A stretch of DNA of 64,000 bases from Mesorhizobium sp. B2-1-8 (lineage in GTDB: Bacteria > Pseudomonadota > Alphaproteobacteria > Rhizobiales > Rhizobiaceae). Within the stretch, counting starts at the first letter, position 1. Each line of letters opens with the position of its first letter. Of this stretch, positions 52,177-62,800 are shown one piece after another. Location: NCBI RefSeq assembly GCF_006442545.2, contig NZ_CP083952.1:2969501-3033500 (forward strand). Direction: 5' to 3'. The notes under the pieces are model-generated. The model was not told the DNA's origin. It was given only the letters and a program-made list of their open reading frames with translations, and ran no database searches. The position numbers and the translations under genes were made by a program.

Positions 52177-55100
52177 TTACGGCGCCTTGATCTCCATCAT
52201 GCCGGTGGCGGTGCGGGCCGAATATTGCGGCCGGTACATGTCCTCAACCGTTGCCGCCGGATGGGCGTAGGTGCCCGGGGTCACGGCGCGCACGACATAG
52301 GCGAGCGTCAGATTGTGGTCGTGGTCGCCGTCGGCCGGGTTGAACGCCGCGACGAAACGGTCGTCGCGGAATTCGAGATGGGCGGCGTCGGTCTGTGCCA
52401 GCCAGGAGAAGTTCGACAGCTGGGCGCTGGAGACCAGGCCTGGATTGTCGATCTCGAAGCCGGCCGGCAACAGGTCGGTGACCAGCAGGCGCGACGGCCA
52501 GCTGTTCCGCTCGGTGACCTTGAGCACGACGACATAGCGTTCGTTCTGGGTTGCCTCCGTCACATTGGCTTCGGTGCCGTCGAGCTTGTAGTAGGTGCGG
52601 CTGATGGTGAAACCATCGCCACCGGCCGGCAAAGGCTGGATCGGCGAGGCCACGGTGGTGACGACGGCCTGCAGCGGAGTCTTGCCGGTGTTGGCGATTT
52701 CGAGCGGGCTGTCGACCAGGTCGGAGCCGTTGACCTGGTTGGAATAGCCGCCGGAATGCGGCGCGCCATTGACGGTCAACGCGATCGAATCGTTGCCCTC
52801 CTTCAGCGCACGCGCCGCCAGCAGCATCCAGGAATCGTCCTGGGTGCTGGTCCAGCGGGCTTCGGCGCGTTTCCTGGTCACCAGCTTGATCAGCTCGGGC
52901 ACGATCGTCGACACCGGCTTCGATTCCGCCGCCAGCGACAGCATCGCCGCGCCGTCACGCAACGCCGAGCCGTAGTCGGAGCGGTACCAGTCGTAGTCGG
53001 TGCTCGACCTGGCGAGCTGCAGCGCGGTCTTGAACGTCGCCTCCGAACGCTGCGTGTCGCCATAGAGCGCCAGGCTCGCCGCCAGCTGGGCGACGGCCAT
53101 AGGGCTCGAGAAGGCTTCGAGCTGGGTGTCAGCGTAGTAGCGCAGATCGCCGATCGAGGCCTTCTTGTTGCGGGCCAGCACGTAGAGGGCGTAGGCAATC
53201 TCGCTGCCGCGGTCCTGTACGCTCTGGTCGTAGCCGAGCGAGTTCTGCAGGTTGTTCAAGGCCTGGTTCATCGCCAGAGCCGGCACGTCGTATTTTTGCT
53301 CCCGCGCCCTGGTCAGGAACTCGCTGACATAGGCGTCGAGCCACAGATCGCCGGAGCCTGGTCCCCACAGACCGAAGCTGCCGCTCGAGGACTGGTAGCT
53401 CAGGACCTTGTAGATCGCGTCCTGGACGCGGCCGTGCAGGTCAGGGTCGTTTTCCATGCCGACGCCCGATGCCATCTCGTTGACGTAGAGAAGCGGCATG
53501 GCACGGCTGGTGGTCTGCTCGGCGCAACCATAGGGGTAGCGATCGAGCGTCATCAGCAGTGAAGGCACGTCGAAGGCCGCCGCCTGCGAAACGCCGACGC
53601 TGACCGAAGCGCCCTCAAGCAGGCTGGCCGCCAGCAGTTCCTTGTCGACGCGCAACGCGCCGCCATTGCCCTTGAGGTCGACCACAAGACGCGTGGTGAC
53701 CGGCAATTGAGCCGGGCGCACCGGCACATAGAGTGTCTGCTCGACCTTGGTGCCGTCGGCGTGCGCCAGCTTGATGGTGAGCGAGGCATTGCCCGCCGTC
53801 TTTGCGATCAGCGGCACGGCCAAGGTCTGGCGCTTGCCCTGGGCGAGCGTCAGCTTCTGGGGCAGGGGCTTGTCGCCTGTCGACAGGTCGCCCGTCGTGT
53901 CGATCGCCAGCGCGTAGTCGCCGGCGGGGCCGTCGGTGTCGGCTACGTCGAGCCGCATGACGGCGTTGTCGCCAGGCGCCAGGAAGCGCGGCAGGCCGGC
54001 GGTGATCACTATGGGATCACGCACGATCACGTCCGACTGGGCATGGCCGACCGCTTCCTTGGTCCAGGCGACAGCCATGACGCGCACGGTGCCGTTGAAT
54101 TGCGGAATGTCGAAGTCGATCCGTGCCTTGCCGTCGGCATCGAGCTGGACGATGCCGGAGAAGAAGGCAACCAGCTTTTCGGTTGGCGGGCTGCCTTGCG
54201 CCTGCATGTTGGCGCCGTCACCACCGGTCCTGAGCTTGCCGGTGGTGCCCAGGGAGCCGTCGATCAGGCGGCCATAGATGTCGCGGATCTCCATGCCTAG
54301 CATGCGCTGGCCGAAGAACCAGTTCTCCGGATCCGGCGCCTTGTAGTTGGTCAAGTTGAGGATGCCGACATCGACGGCGGCAACCATGACATAGGCGTTT
54401 GTGCCCGGCTGCACGCCGGCCACGGAAACAGGGATCGATAGCTGCTGGCGCGGCACGGTCTTGTCCGGCGGCGTGAGCGTGACGGCAAGCTTCTTGGCGC
54501 CCGGATCGACCGTCAGCCATTTCACGCCGATTGCGCGGGCGGGCATGCGCGTCTGCTGCGCATCGCCCGGCCGGAACAGGGTTGCCGTTACATAGGCGCC
54601 GGCGCCCCAGTCGTCCCCGACCGGGATGTCGACGGTGCTGCCGCCGGCCGGCACGGTCGCCGTGATGGTCTTCAGCAGCTTGTCGGAGCCGATGTTGATC
54701 AGAAGCTCGCCGGCAAAATGCGGCGAGATTTTCAGCTTGGCCACTTCGCCCGCGGCATAGTTATCCTTGTCGAGGGCAATCTCCAGGCCGTCAGGCGTTT
54801 CGGTGGTGGTCGAGGCGACATACCAGCCGGCGTCGAACTCATAGCTGGTCGCCGGTCCCTCGGGGTCCGATGTCTCGACTTCGAGCCTGTACTGGCCCCA
54901 GTCGACAGGTACCGAGACCGTGGCGTCGCCATCGGCGTTGAGGTCGATCTGGCCGTTGGCGATCGACTTGGTCAAGCTCACCGGCTCGTAGTTCCAGGAG
55001 TTGTTGGAGCGGTACCACTGGTAATTGCGTTCGACCTTGACCAGCGTCCACTGCGCGCCTTTCAGCGCCTCGCGCTTGCCGTCGGGATCGACGGCGATCA

Positions 55101-57675
55101 GGCTGAACTTGGCGGTGCCCCCCTGCGGCACTTCACCGTCGGCGAAATCCGGACGGATGCCGATCATATGGCCTTGCGGACGGATGCCGATGTTGAGCGA
55201 GCGCTCGATGGCGCGGCCACCAGTTTCGCGCATGCGCACCGTTATCTTGCCGTTGACCAGCTTGGTGGTCGATGGCAACTGGTCGACGCTAACAGGGAAG
55301 GTCGCCTTGCCGTCATCGCCAACCACCGGCAGATCGGTGAGCGGCGTGACCGTCGGCTGCGCCGACTGCTCGTCGGCGAGGCCGAAGGAAAAGTGGGGGA
55401 AGCGGTCCCAGTCGCGCGACGTCGACAGCGTCAATTCGCCTTCCAGCGCCAGGCCCGCCGCCGGCGCGCCATAAAGGAAGCGGCCGTCAATGTCGATGTT
55501 GGCGGTTTCGCCCCGCGCAATCTCCTGCTTGTCGGCCTTCATGTCGAATTCGATGCGATCCGGCACGAAGTCCTCGACCAGGAACATCTGGCTGGCAACC
55601 TCCGGCTGCTTGGGGTCGGTGTATATCGACACCGACCATGTGCCGCGCATGGCGTTGGGTTCGAGCGGCAGGTCGACGGCGTGGCCGCCGGCCGATGCGC
55701 CGTCGCTGACGATGCGGCGATCCTCGACGCCATCGGGGCGCGAGAAGATGAAGGTCAGCGGCAGGTTCTCGACCGCCTTGGCCGCGCCGTCGCGGGCAAG
55801 GGCGGCGACATGGACGTCCTCGCCGGCGCGGTAGATGCCGCGCTCGGTCCAGGCATAGACGTCGAGCGCGCCCGGTGCGGCGCGTCCGGTGACGCCACGG
55901 TCGGACAGGTCGAAGCCGGCCTTGGCCATGTCGAGGAAGACGAAATCATTGTCGCCCTGCTTGGCCATCAGCACGGCCGGCACCATGCCGCCGTCACCGC
56001 GCGTTAGGCCGGGGTTGAAGACGGCGTGGCCGTTCGCATCCGATGTCGCGGTTCCGAGAACCTCGTTGTTGCGGGCAACCAGCGTCAGTTCGGCTCCGGC
56101 AATCGGCTTGGCGCTGCCCAGCGAACGGGCAAAGACGTTGAGCCCGTCCTGGCCGGTATAGGTCGACAGGCCGATGTCGGAGACGACGAACCACTGCGTG
56201 GCCAGCGAGCCGTAGTCGTCGCTCTTGTCGTTGACGGGCTGCGCGGTCAGCACATAGACGCCGGGCTTGCGCTGCGGCAGCGCTTCGTCGACCGGGAAGG
56301 AGGTGGTGACTTCCTTGTTGAGGTCATTGACGATGTCGAGCTGGCCCTGCCAGACCGGCGCGCCGATCTGCTCGGAAATGTTGGAGATGTCATAGCCGTC
56401 GAGCTGGTGCAGGAACTGGTAACCCGACAGAAGCTGCGCCAGCGAACGGTCGCCGATGCGGTACAGCTTCATCTCGGCGCCATTCATGTTGACGGTGACG
56501 ATCGGGATGCCGCGGCGCGCGCCTGCCGGCAGCACGAAGCTGTCGCCGGTGAAGCGGGCGGACGGCGCGCGATCCTGCACATAGATCGACAGCACCACGG
56601 GGACGGCGGTCACTTCGCCGATCGCGGCCGGCAGGCCGGCGCGGAAGGTCACGTCATAGTGCTGGCCGTGTTCGAGCCCTTCGACGCAGATCTGCTTGTC
56701 CTTGGCCTCGACGCCCTTCGGCGGCGCGTTGTCGACGGTGACGAACTGCGCGTAATCGACGCCGGTCTTGACCAGATCCTCGGAGAATTGCGCACAAATG
56801 CGCGGTGCGCTGGTGTCGGCATCGACAGAGTGATCGATGACACGGAACCCCTTGCGGGCCTTGAGATCGGCATACTCGGCCTGGACCGCGGGCGAACTTT
56901 CCAGAGCAAGGCTGGCTTCATAGGCTTGCAGCGCCGGGCGGTAGAGATCGCGCTTGTCGAGACCATTGCCGAGCAGCGCCAGCACTTCGGCGCGTGTCTT
57001 GGTGGTGCGCAGCAGTTTATAGGCGTTGAAGGCGGCCGATGTGCCGTTTGCGGGCAAAGTCGAGGCTTCGGAGGTGTTGGCGGTGGGCTGCACTGCCAGG
57101 GTTTCGCGCGCCAGCTTGAGCCAGAGCTGGCCATCGTCCGGCATGACCGAGACCGCGGCCTCATATTTCCGCATGGCGGAGCGATGGTCGCCAGCCAATA
57201 CGGCCTGTTCGGCGGCATTTGTAAGAGCCGCCATGCCCTCGGTCGGCTTGTCAAAGGCCGGGCCAAGCAGCTTGTTGCGGTATTGCTGGGCCTGGTCGGC
57301 CATCCAGTTGGGGAAGAAGGCGAGTTCGGGCGGCGCGCCGATGTCCGGGTCCCCGTCGATGTTGACGACCTTGCCGGCGATCGCGCCGATGAAGGATTTC
57401 AACTGGTTATAGTCGGATTTGAGAAAGCACCATTTGGCCTTGGTGTTGTAGGTGAAGGCGCGGCAGGCCGGATCGCCGAGACATGTCGTCTTGCACTGGT
57501 CGAGCGTGACGTTCTGGTCCGACCTGAGGTCGAAACCGAAATAGTCGGAATTGTCGGTCGTTGCGATGCGCCGGGCCTCGGCCGCTTGCGCGACGCCGTT
57601 CCAGGCTAAGGCGGTGGCCCAGGCGAAGAAGAGAAGGACGAGAATCGACAGACCACGAGCCGCGCGCATTGCCAT
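52177..57675 (-). CDS. Alpha-2-macroglobulin family protein with N-terminal PAN domain
   Basis: 1832 aa, full length for bacterial type-1 alpha-2-macroglobulin (YfhM-like). Signal peptide ends GVAQA|AEARR; no lipobox Cys is seen, unlike the E. coli lipoprotein. A PAN/apple-like domain (about residues 40-100) has QCKTTCLGDPACRAFTYNT and KWCFLKSD. MG domains follow, then the bait region, and the thioester motif CAEQ (PYGCAEQTTSR, about residue 1384) in the complement-like domain. Such proteins trap proteases that reach the periplasm and work with PbpC in envelope repair. It is the first gene of the A2M-pbpC unit. Confidence 0.95.
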   Translation of the reverse strand: MAMRAARGLSILVLLFFAWATALAWNGVAQAAEARRIATTDNSDYFGFDLRSDQNVTLDQCKTTCLGDPACRAFTYNTKAKWCFLKSDYNQLKSFIGAIAGKVVNIDGDPDIGAPPELAFFPNWMADQAQQYRNKLLGPAFDKPTEGMAALTNAAEQAVLAGDHRSAMRKYEAAVSVMPDDGQLWLKLARETLAVQPTANTSEASTLPANGTSAAFNAYKLLRTTKTRAEVLALLGNGLDKRDLYRPALQAYEASLALESSPAVQAEYADLKARKGFRVIDHSVDADTSAPRICAQFSEDLVKTGVDYAQFVTVDNAPPKGVEAKDKQICVEGLEHGQHYDVTFRAGLPAAIGEVTAVPVVLSIYVQDRAPSARFTGDSFVLPAGARRGIPIVTVNMNGAEMKLYRIGDRSLAQLLSGYQFLHQLDGYDISNISEQIGAPVWQGQLDIVNDLNKEVTTSFPVDEALPQRKPGVYVLTAQPVNDKSDDYGSLATQWFVVSDIGLSTYTGQDGLNVFARSLGSAKPIAGAELTLVARNNEVLGTATSDANGHAVFNPGLTRGDGGMVPAVLMAKQGDNDFVFLDMAKAGFDLSDRGVTGRAAPGALDVYAWTERGIYRAGEDVHVAALARDGAAKAVENLPLTFIFSRPDGVEDRRIVSDGASAGGHAVDLPLEPNAMRGTWSVSIYTDPKQPEVASQMFLVEDFVPDRIEFDMKADKQEIARGETANIDIDGRFLYGAPAAGLALEGELTLSTSRDWDRFPHFSFGLADEQSAQPTVTPLTDLPVVGDDGKATFPVSVDQLPSTTKLVNGKITVRMRETGGRAIERSLNIGIRPQGHMIGIRPDFADGEVPQGGTAKFSLIAVDPDGKREALKGAQWTLVKVERNYQWYRSNNSWNYEPVSLTKSIANGQIDLNADGDATVSVPVDWGQYRLEVETSDPEGPATSYEFDAGWYVASTTTETPDGLEIALDKDNYAAGEVAKLKISPHFAGELLINIGSDKLLKTITATVPAGGSTVDIPVGDDWGAGAYVTATLFRPGDAQQTRMPARAIGVKWLTVDPGAKKLAVTLTPPDKTVPRQQLSIPVSVAGVQPGTNAYVMVAAVDVGILNLTNYKAPDPENWFFGQRMLGMEIRDIYGRLIDGSLGTTGKLRTGGDGANMQAQGSPPTEKLVAFFSGIVQLDADGKARIDFDIPQFNGTVRVMAVAWTKEAVGHAQSDVIVRDPIVITAGLPRFLAPGDNAVMRLDVADTDGPAGDYALAIDTTGDLSTGDKPLPQKLTLAQGKRQTLAVPLIAKTAGNASLTIKLAHADGTKVEQTLYVPVRPAQLPVTTRLVVDLKGNGGALRVDKELLAASLLEGASVSVGVSQAAAFDVPSLLMTLDRYPYGCAEQTTSRAMPLLYVNEMASGVGMENDPDLHGRVQDAIYKVLSYQSSSGSFGLWGPGSGDLWLDAYVSEFLTRAREQKYDVPALAMNQALNNLQNSLGYDQSVQDRGSEIAYALYVLARNKKASIGDLRYYADTQLEAFSSPMAVAQLAASLALYGDTQRSEATFKTALQLARSSTDYDWYRSDYGSALRDGAAMLSLAAESKPVSTIVPELIKLVTRKRAEARWTSTQDDSWMLLAARALKEGNDSIALTVNGAPHSGGYSNQVNGSDLVDSPLEIANTGKTPLQAVVTTVASPIQPLPAGGDGFTISRTYYKLDGTEANVTEATQNERYVVVLKVTERNSWPSRLLVTDLLPAGFEIDNPGLVSSAQLSNFSWLAQTDAAHLEFRDDRFVAAFNPADGDHDHNLTLAYVVRAVTPGTYAHPAATVEDMYRPQYSARTATGMMEIKAP

Positions 57676-57955
57676 AACACCCCTCCAGACAATTGCAGAC
57701 GTCCGGGCATGATCAAGCTTCAGTCGGGCTTGTCAACGCGCGAACGCGGCAGGTGCCGCCCGCCAACGGTTTATTTTCCGGCCAAGGACCGGTATGCGAC
57801 AGTAACCTCCATAGGACAGGGGATCACGCATTCTTGCGGAAACGCAGAAGGTGTGAATTCCAAGCCCGTCCTATTTCAGACAATTGGATTGTGGCCCCTT
57901 TACGAGCGCTTCAGAACTTCATTCCAATTTTAGGTTTACGAATTAGGTTGTCTTA
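57676..57955. other. Divergent promoter region between A2M and tamA
   Basis: 280 bp separating the minus-strand A2M-pbpC unit from the plus-strand tamA-tamB unit. The last 60 bases are AT-rich and probably hold the tamA promoter. No convincing operator or small gene was seen. Confidence 0.4.
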
Positions 57956-59884
57956 ATGCCGGCGCATGAAGAGCAGATGTCAGGAGGGACCGCGCCAGGG
58001 CGCGTGCTTCCGCGCGCCCTGCTTTTGGCCATGATGTGCTCGTCGGCGCTGCTTTGCGAATCGAGGCCCGCGGCCGCGTTCGAGATTTTCGGCATCAAGC
58101 TGTGGGGGTCGTCTAAAGACGAGGACGCTGACATTGTCGATCCCCTGCGCTACGCGGTGACCATCTCCGCACCCGATGCCGACAAGGATCTCGTCAAGAA
58201 GCTCGAAAATGCCTCGGCGCTGAAGGGCGACGAGGACCGGCCGGTTTCGGGCTCGCTCGGGCTGATGACCAAGGCGCGCAGCGATCGCGAACAGCTGGTG
58301 GCGGCGCTTTATGCCGATGCCCGGTATGAAGGCGTCGTCACCATCACCATCGACGGCAAACCGCTCGACGAACTGCCGCCGGACGCAGAATTCAAGGGTC
58401 CGCAGCCCATTCCGGTGGCGATCACCATTTCGGCCGGCCCCAAATTCACTCTTGGCAACATCCGGCTGGAGGGCGACGCGGCGGGGCTGATGAGCGCCGA
58501 TTACGGGCTGATATCAGGTGGCGACGCCGGATCGGGCGCGGTGCTCAAGGCCGAGGCGCTGATCGTGCGGACGCTGATGGAGCAGGGCAGGCCCCTGGCC
58601 AAGGTGACCGACCGGCAGATCGTCGCCGACCATGCCACATCGACGCTCGACGTGACGCTGACGGTCGCAGCCGGGCCGGTCGCCGGCTATGGCGCGACCA
58701 CCGTGGAAGGCACCGAGAAGGTCGACCGCGACTTCACCGAATACATGACCGGGCTGAAGCGCGGCAAGCAATACTCGCCGCAGGAGATCAGCGACGCGCG
58801 TGACAGGTTGCTGGCGCTCGAGGTCTTCAACAGCGTGACCTTCAAGGAAGCCGACAAGCTCGATGCCGACGGAAACATCCCGATCGGCGTCCAGGTCAGC
58901 GAGCGCAAGCCGCGCTATTACGGCCTCGGCGGCACATTTTCCAACACCGAGGGGCTTGGCTTGGAAGGTTACTGGGGCCATCGCAACCTGTTTGGCCGTG
59001 CCGAAAAGCTGCGCATCGACGGCGCCATCAGCGGCATCGGCAGCAACAATCTGTCCGAACTGAACTACAATGCCGGCATCATGTTCGAGAAGCCCGGCGT
59101 GATCGGGCCGGCGTCGAAGTTCTTCGCCAGCATGAAGACCGTGCTCGAGCATCCGGACGCCTATGACCATTTCTCGGTCAAGGGCAGCGCCGGCCTGTCC
59201 TATGAACTCGACAAGAAGCAGACCGTATCGGCCGAGGTCGCGCTCGACTATTCGCGCATCCACGACGCCTTCGGCAAGCACACCTACCTGATCGCCAGCA
59301 TTCCGCTGCAATATGTCTATGACAACAGGGACAGCAGGTTGAACCCGACCAGGGGCTTCAGGGTGCTTGCCTATGCCGAGCCGAGCTACGACATATTGAG
59401 TGGTGCCGCCTTCCTTAAGCTGAAGGGCGAGGGCTCGGCCTATCAGTCGCTGGACACCGCGTCGAAGTTCGTGCTGGCCGAACGTGTCACAGTCGGCTCC
59501 ATCGTCGGCACCGGGCTGCAGAACGTTCCGGCCGACCGGCGCTTCTATTCCGGCGGCGGCGGTTCGGTGCGCGGCTATGCCTATCAGGGCATAGGTCCGA
59601 AGGATTTCACCGGCCAGCCGATCGGCGGCCTCTCCTTCTTCGAAACCTCGGTGGAGATGCGTATCGCCGTCACCGACACGATCGGCATCGTGCCCTTCAT
59701 CGATGCCGGTACGGTATCGACCAGGTCGGTTCCCAACTTCTCCGACGTCAAGGTCGGCGCCGGCGTCGGGCTGCGCTATGTCACGCCGTTCGGACCGCTA
59801 CGCATCGACGCGGCCGTGCCGCTCAACCGGGATCCCGGCGACCCGCATTTCGGCATTTATGCCGGCATTGGCCAGGCGTTTTGA
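57956..59884 (+). CDS. tamA: Outer-membrane translocation and assembly module TamA
   Basis: 642 aa. Signal peptide (LPRALLLAMMCSSALLCESRPAAA|FEI). About three POTRA-like domains in the first half (for example YAVTISAPDADKDLVKKLENAS, FTLGNIRLEGDAAGLM, YGATTVEGTEKVDRDF). A C-terminal 16-strand barrel region has RKPRYYGLGGTFSNTEG, DNRDSRLNPTRGFR (the RG-type motif) and FYSGGGGSVRGYAYQ, ending in GIGQAF with the terminal Phe required for BamA-family insertion. ATG 57956 is chosen; ATG 57977 is also possible. tamB starts 2 bp after the stop. Confidence 0.93.
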   Translation: MPAHEEQMSGGTAPGRVLPRALLLAMMCSSALLCESRPAAAFEIFGIKLWGSSKDEDADIVDPLRYAVTISAPDADKDLVKKLENASALKGDEDRPVSGSLGLMTKARSDREQLVAALYADARYEGVVTITIDGKPLDELPPDAEFKGPQPIPVAITISAGPKFTLGNIRLEGDAAGLMSADYGLISGGDAGSGAVLKAEALIVRTLMEQGRPLAKVTDRQIVADHATSTLDVTLTVAAGPVAGYGATTVEGTEKVDRDFTEYMTGLKRGKQYSPQEISDARDRLLALEVFNSVTFKEADKLDADGNIPIGVQVSERKPRYYGLGGTFSNTEGLGLEGYWGHRNLFGRAEKLRIDGAISGIGSNNLSELNYNAGIMFEKPGVIGPASKFFASMKTVLEHPDAYDHFSVKGSAGLSYELDKKQTVSAEVALDYSRIHDAFGKHTYLIASIPLQYVYDNRDSRLNPTRGFRVLAYAEPSYDILSGAAFLKLKGEGSAYQSLDTASKFVLAERVTVGSIVGTGLQNVPADRRFYSGGGGSVRGYAYQGIGPKDFTGQPIGGLSFFETSVEMRIAVTDTIGIVPFIDAGTVSTRSVPNFSDVKVGAGVGLRYVTPFGPLRIDAAVPLNRDPGDPHFGIYAGIGQAF

Positions 59885-59886
59885 CG

Positions 59887-62800
59887 ATGAAGACGGTCTG
59901 GCGCATCCTTCGCATTGTCCTTTACACCCTGCTGATCGTGGTCGCGGGTGCGATAGGCGCGCTGGTCGTGCTGACCAAGACCGAGCGCGGGCGCGACAAC
60001 CTCGCCGGCATCATTTCGCGGCTGGCCTCGAGCGACGACCGAAAGGTCACCGTCAGCGGCATCGACGGCATCTGGTCGGGCGCGCTCAGCATCGACCATG
60101 TCGTGCTTGAGGATCGCGAGGGCGCCTGGCTGGTGGCGCGCAAGGTGGCCGTCGACTGGTCGCCGACGGCACTTTTGTCGAAAAGCTTCAGCGCCGACCG
60201 CATCGCGGCCGAGCGCATCGAGCTTGCACGCCTGCCGGTGGCCGGCACGCAGCCGCCGGCGCAAAGCGGCACGACGACGCTGCCGGTCTCCATCGACATC
60301 AAGCAGATCGACCTGCCGGAAATCGCGCTTGGCGAGCAGCTGGCCGGCAGCGGCATCGCCGAGCTCGCGGCCAAGGGAATGCTCAAGGCCGATGCCGCGC
60401 CACTGGCGGTCCAGACGGTGCTCAACGTCACCCGCCACGACGGCAAACAGGGCAATGTCGATGCCAAGATCCATTTCGCACCCGCCGACAATAAGCTGGA
60501 CCTCGACCTCAAGGCGTCGGAACCGGCCGGCGGCATCATTGCCAACCTGCTCAAGCTGCAGGATGCGCCACCGGTCGATATCGTGGTTTCGGGCAGCGGG
60601 CCGCTTGCCAACTGGAGTGGAGTCGGCACCTTCCTCGTCGACCATCGGATCGTCACCCAACTCACCGGCCGGCACCAGCTCACCGACAAGGGCAATCATG
60701 TCGAGGCGAAGGGCGATGGCGATTTTGCGCGCTTCCTGCCGGAAAACCTGAAGTCGCTGTTCGCCGGCAAGACCAGCTTCGATGTAGCGGGCACCGCCAC
60801 ATCCGCTGGCGGCATCAGCATCGACCGGGCCAGCATCGAGAGCGATGCGGTGCACGGCACCGCCTCCGGCATTGCCGATCCTGCCGGCGCCAGCGACCTG
60901 TCGGTCGAACTCGCCGCCAAGGGCCCGCCCGTGGTGATCAGCGTAGGCAGCAAGGCGCAGCCGATCACGCTCGCGATCAAGAACGCCACTGCTCGCGCCT
61001 TCGGCGACGGCAAGGCGCCGATCGTCGACATCGGCGCCTCGTTCGTTTCGATCGTCGTCGGCGGCACGCGGCTGGACGATCTGGCGGCGCAGATCCATTC
61101 CGATGGTTTCGACATCCAGAATCGCGCCGGCCCGGTTGCCGTCAAGCTGGAGGCGGGCGGCCTGAAAACCGACGTCGCGACGTTGGCGCCGCTGATCACC
61201 GGCAAGGTCAACGTCGATCTGGCCGGTTCAATCAGCAAGGACGCCATTGTTGCCATCGATCAAGGTACGCTGCGCTCCGATGCGCTCAATGCGTCGCTGA
61301 CGGCGACGGTAGCGCTCGCGGACATGTCGATGCAGCTCAAAATGAATGCCGATGCCGTGGCGACCGCGTTCCCGCAGCAGATCGCCTCCGTGCTCGGCGG
61401 ACGGGTGAAATTCTCGGCCACCGCATCGCGCGATCCGCAAGGTTCCTTCGCCGCGAACTCCATCGAACTCACTTCGGGATCGCTCAGCGCCAGCGGTACG
61501 GCCAGCATGCAAGGCACGGACATCCAGGCCGACATCAAGGGCAAATTGGGTGACGTTTCGGTGTTGTCGCCGACGGTCGGCGTGCCGGTTGCCGGCGGGG
61601 TCGATTTCGCGCTGTCGGCCACCGGCGCGATCACCGCGCCGGATTTCACTGTCAGCGCCGGCAGCGACAGCCTGACCGCTTCGGGCCGCACGGTGAAGGC
61701 CATCAAGCTGACCGCGAGCGGCAAAGCCGACATAACGAACCCTTCCGCCAACGTCTCGCTGACCGGCGCCGTCAACGACCAGCCGCTCGACATCAAGGCG
61801 GCGCTGGTGACCAGCGAGGGTAAGCGTTCGATCAACGGCTTCCTTGTTTCGCTGGGCGACAACAAGGTCTCGGGCGACCTGGCGCTCGACGACAAGTTCA
61901 TGCCCTTGGGCATGCTGACGCTCGCCGCGCCTGCCATCGACCAGTTGGCCGCGCTTGCCGGCCAGGCGGTGACCGGCGACATCAACGGCACCATCTTGTT
62001 CGCCAAGGATGGCGACGCGCCTTCCATTGCCATCGATGCCAAGAGCACGTCGGTCGCGCGCGGCGAGGTGACGGCCAAGGCGATCGCCATCAATGCGCTG
62101 GTCGCCAATTATCTCAAGGCGCCGGCGATCTCGGGCACCATCAAGGCCGATGCGGTCACTTCGGGGAGCACCGAAATCAGCGGCATCGGCGTCGATCTCA
62201 AGCGAGACGGCGACTGGACCGATTTCACCGGCGGCGCCACGATCGCGGGCATTCCGGCGACCGCTGCCGGTCGGGTGAAGATCACCGAGGGCACCACCAG
62301 CGTCGAGATCGCCTCGGGCGAAGCCACCATTCGCGGCATCAAGGCGGAGATTGCCGAACCGTCGGCTCTGACCATCGCCGACGGCACGGCCAAGATCGAC
62401 AAGCTGGCGCTCGATATTGGCGGCGGCAAGGCGGCGCTGTCGGGCAGCGCCGGCGAGACCCTCGATCTTGCGGCACAGGTCTCCGCTTTGCCTGCCGCCC
62501 TTGCCAATGCGTTTTCGCCTGGCCTCGATGCCGCGGGAACACTTGACGGTATCGCTGAAGTGAGCGGAGCGCGCGCAGCTCCCGACATCCGGTTCAACGT
62601 GAAACTGGCCGGCGCCGAGACCAGCCAGACCCGACAGGCGGGGCTCGGACCGCTCGCCGTCGATGCGGTCGGCAGCTACACGATTGCCGGCGGCGTTGCC
62701 GTCGACCACGCCACCCTCTCCGGCGACAAGGTCTCCGGCCAGGCCGCCGGCACCATCAACCCGAACGGGGCCAGCGATTTCGCGATCGATCTGACCTCGT

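Noticed and set aside
56026..57609. 527-aa plus-strand open frame opposite the alpha-2-macroglobulin gene
   Set aside because: Antisense shadow; the PAN and MG domains on the minus strand occupy the region.
61228..62709. 493-aa minus-strand open frame opposite tamB
   Set aside because: Mirror of the repetitive tamB coding sequence; similar shadow frames recur in both repeat units.
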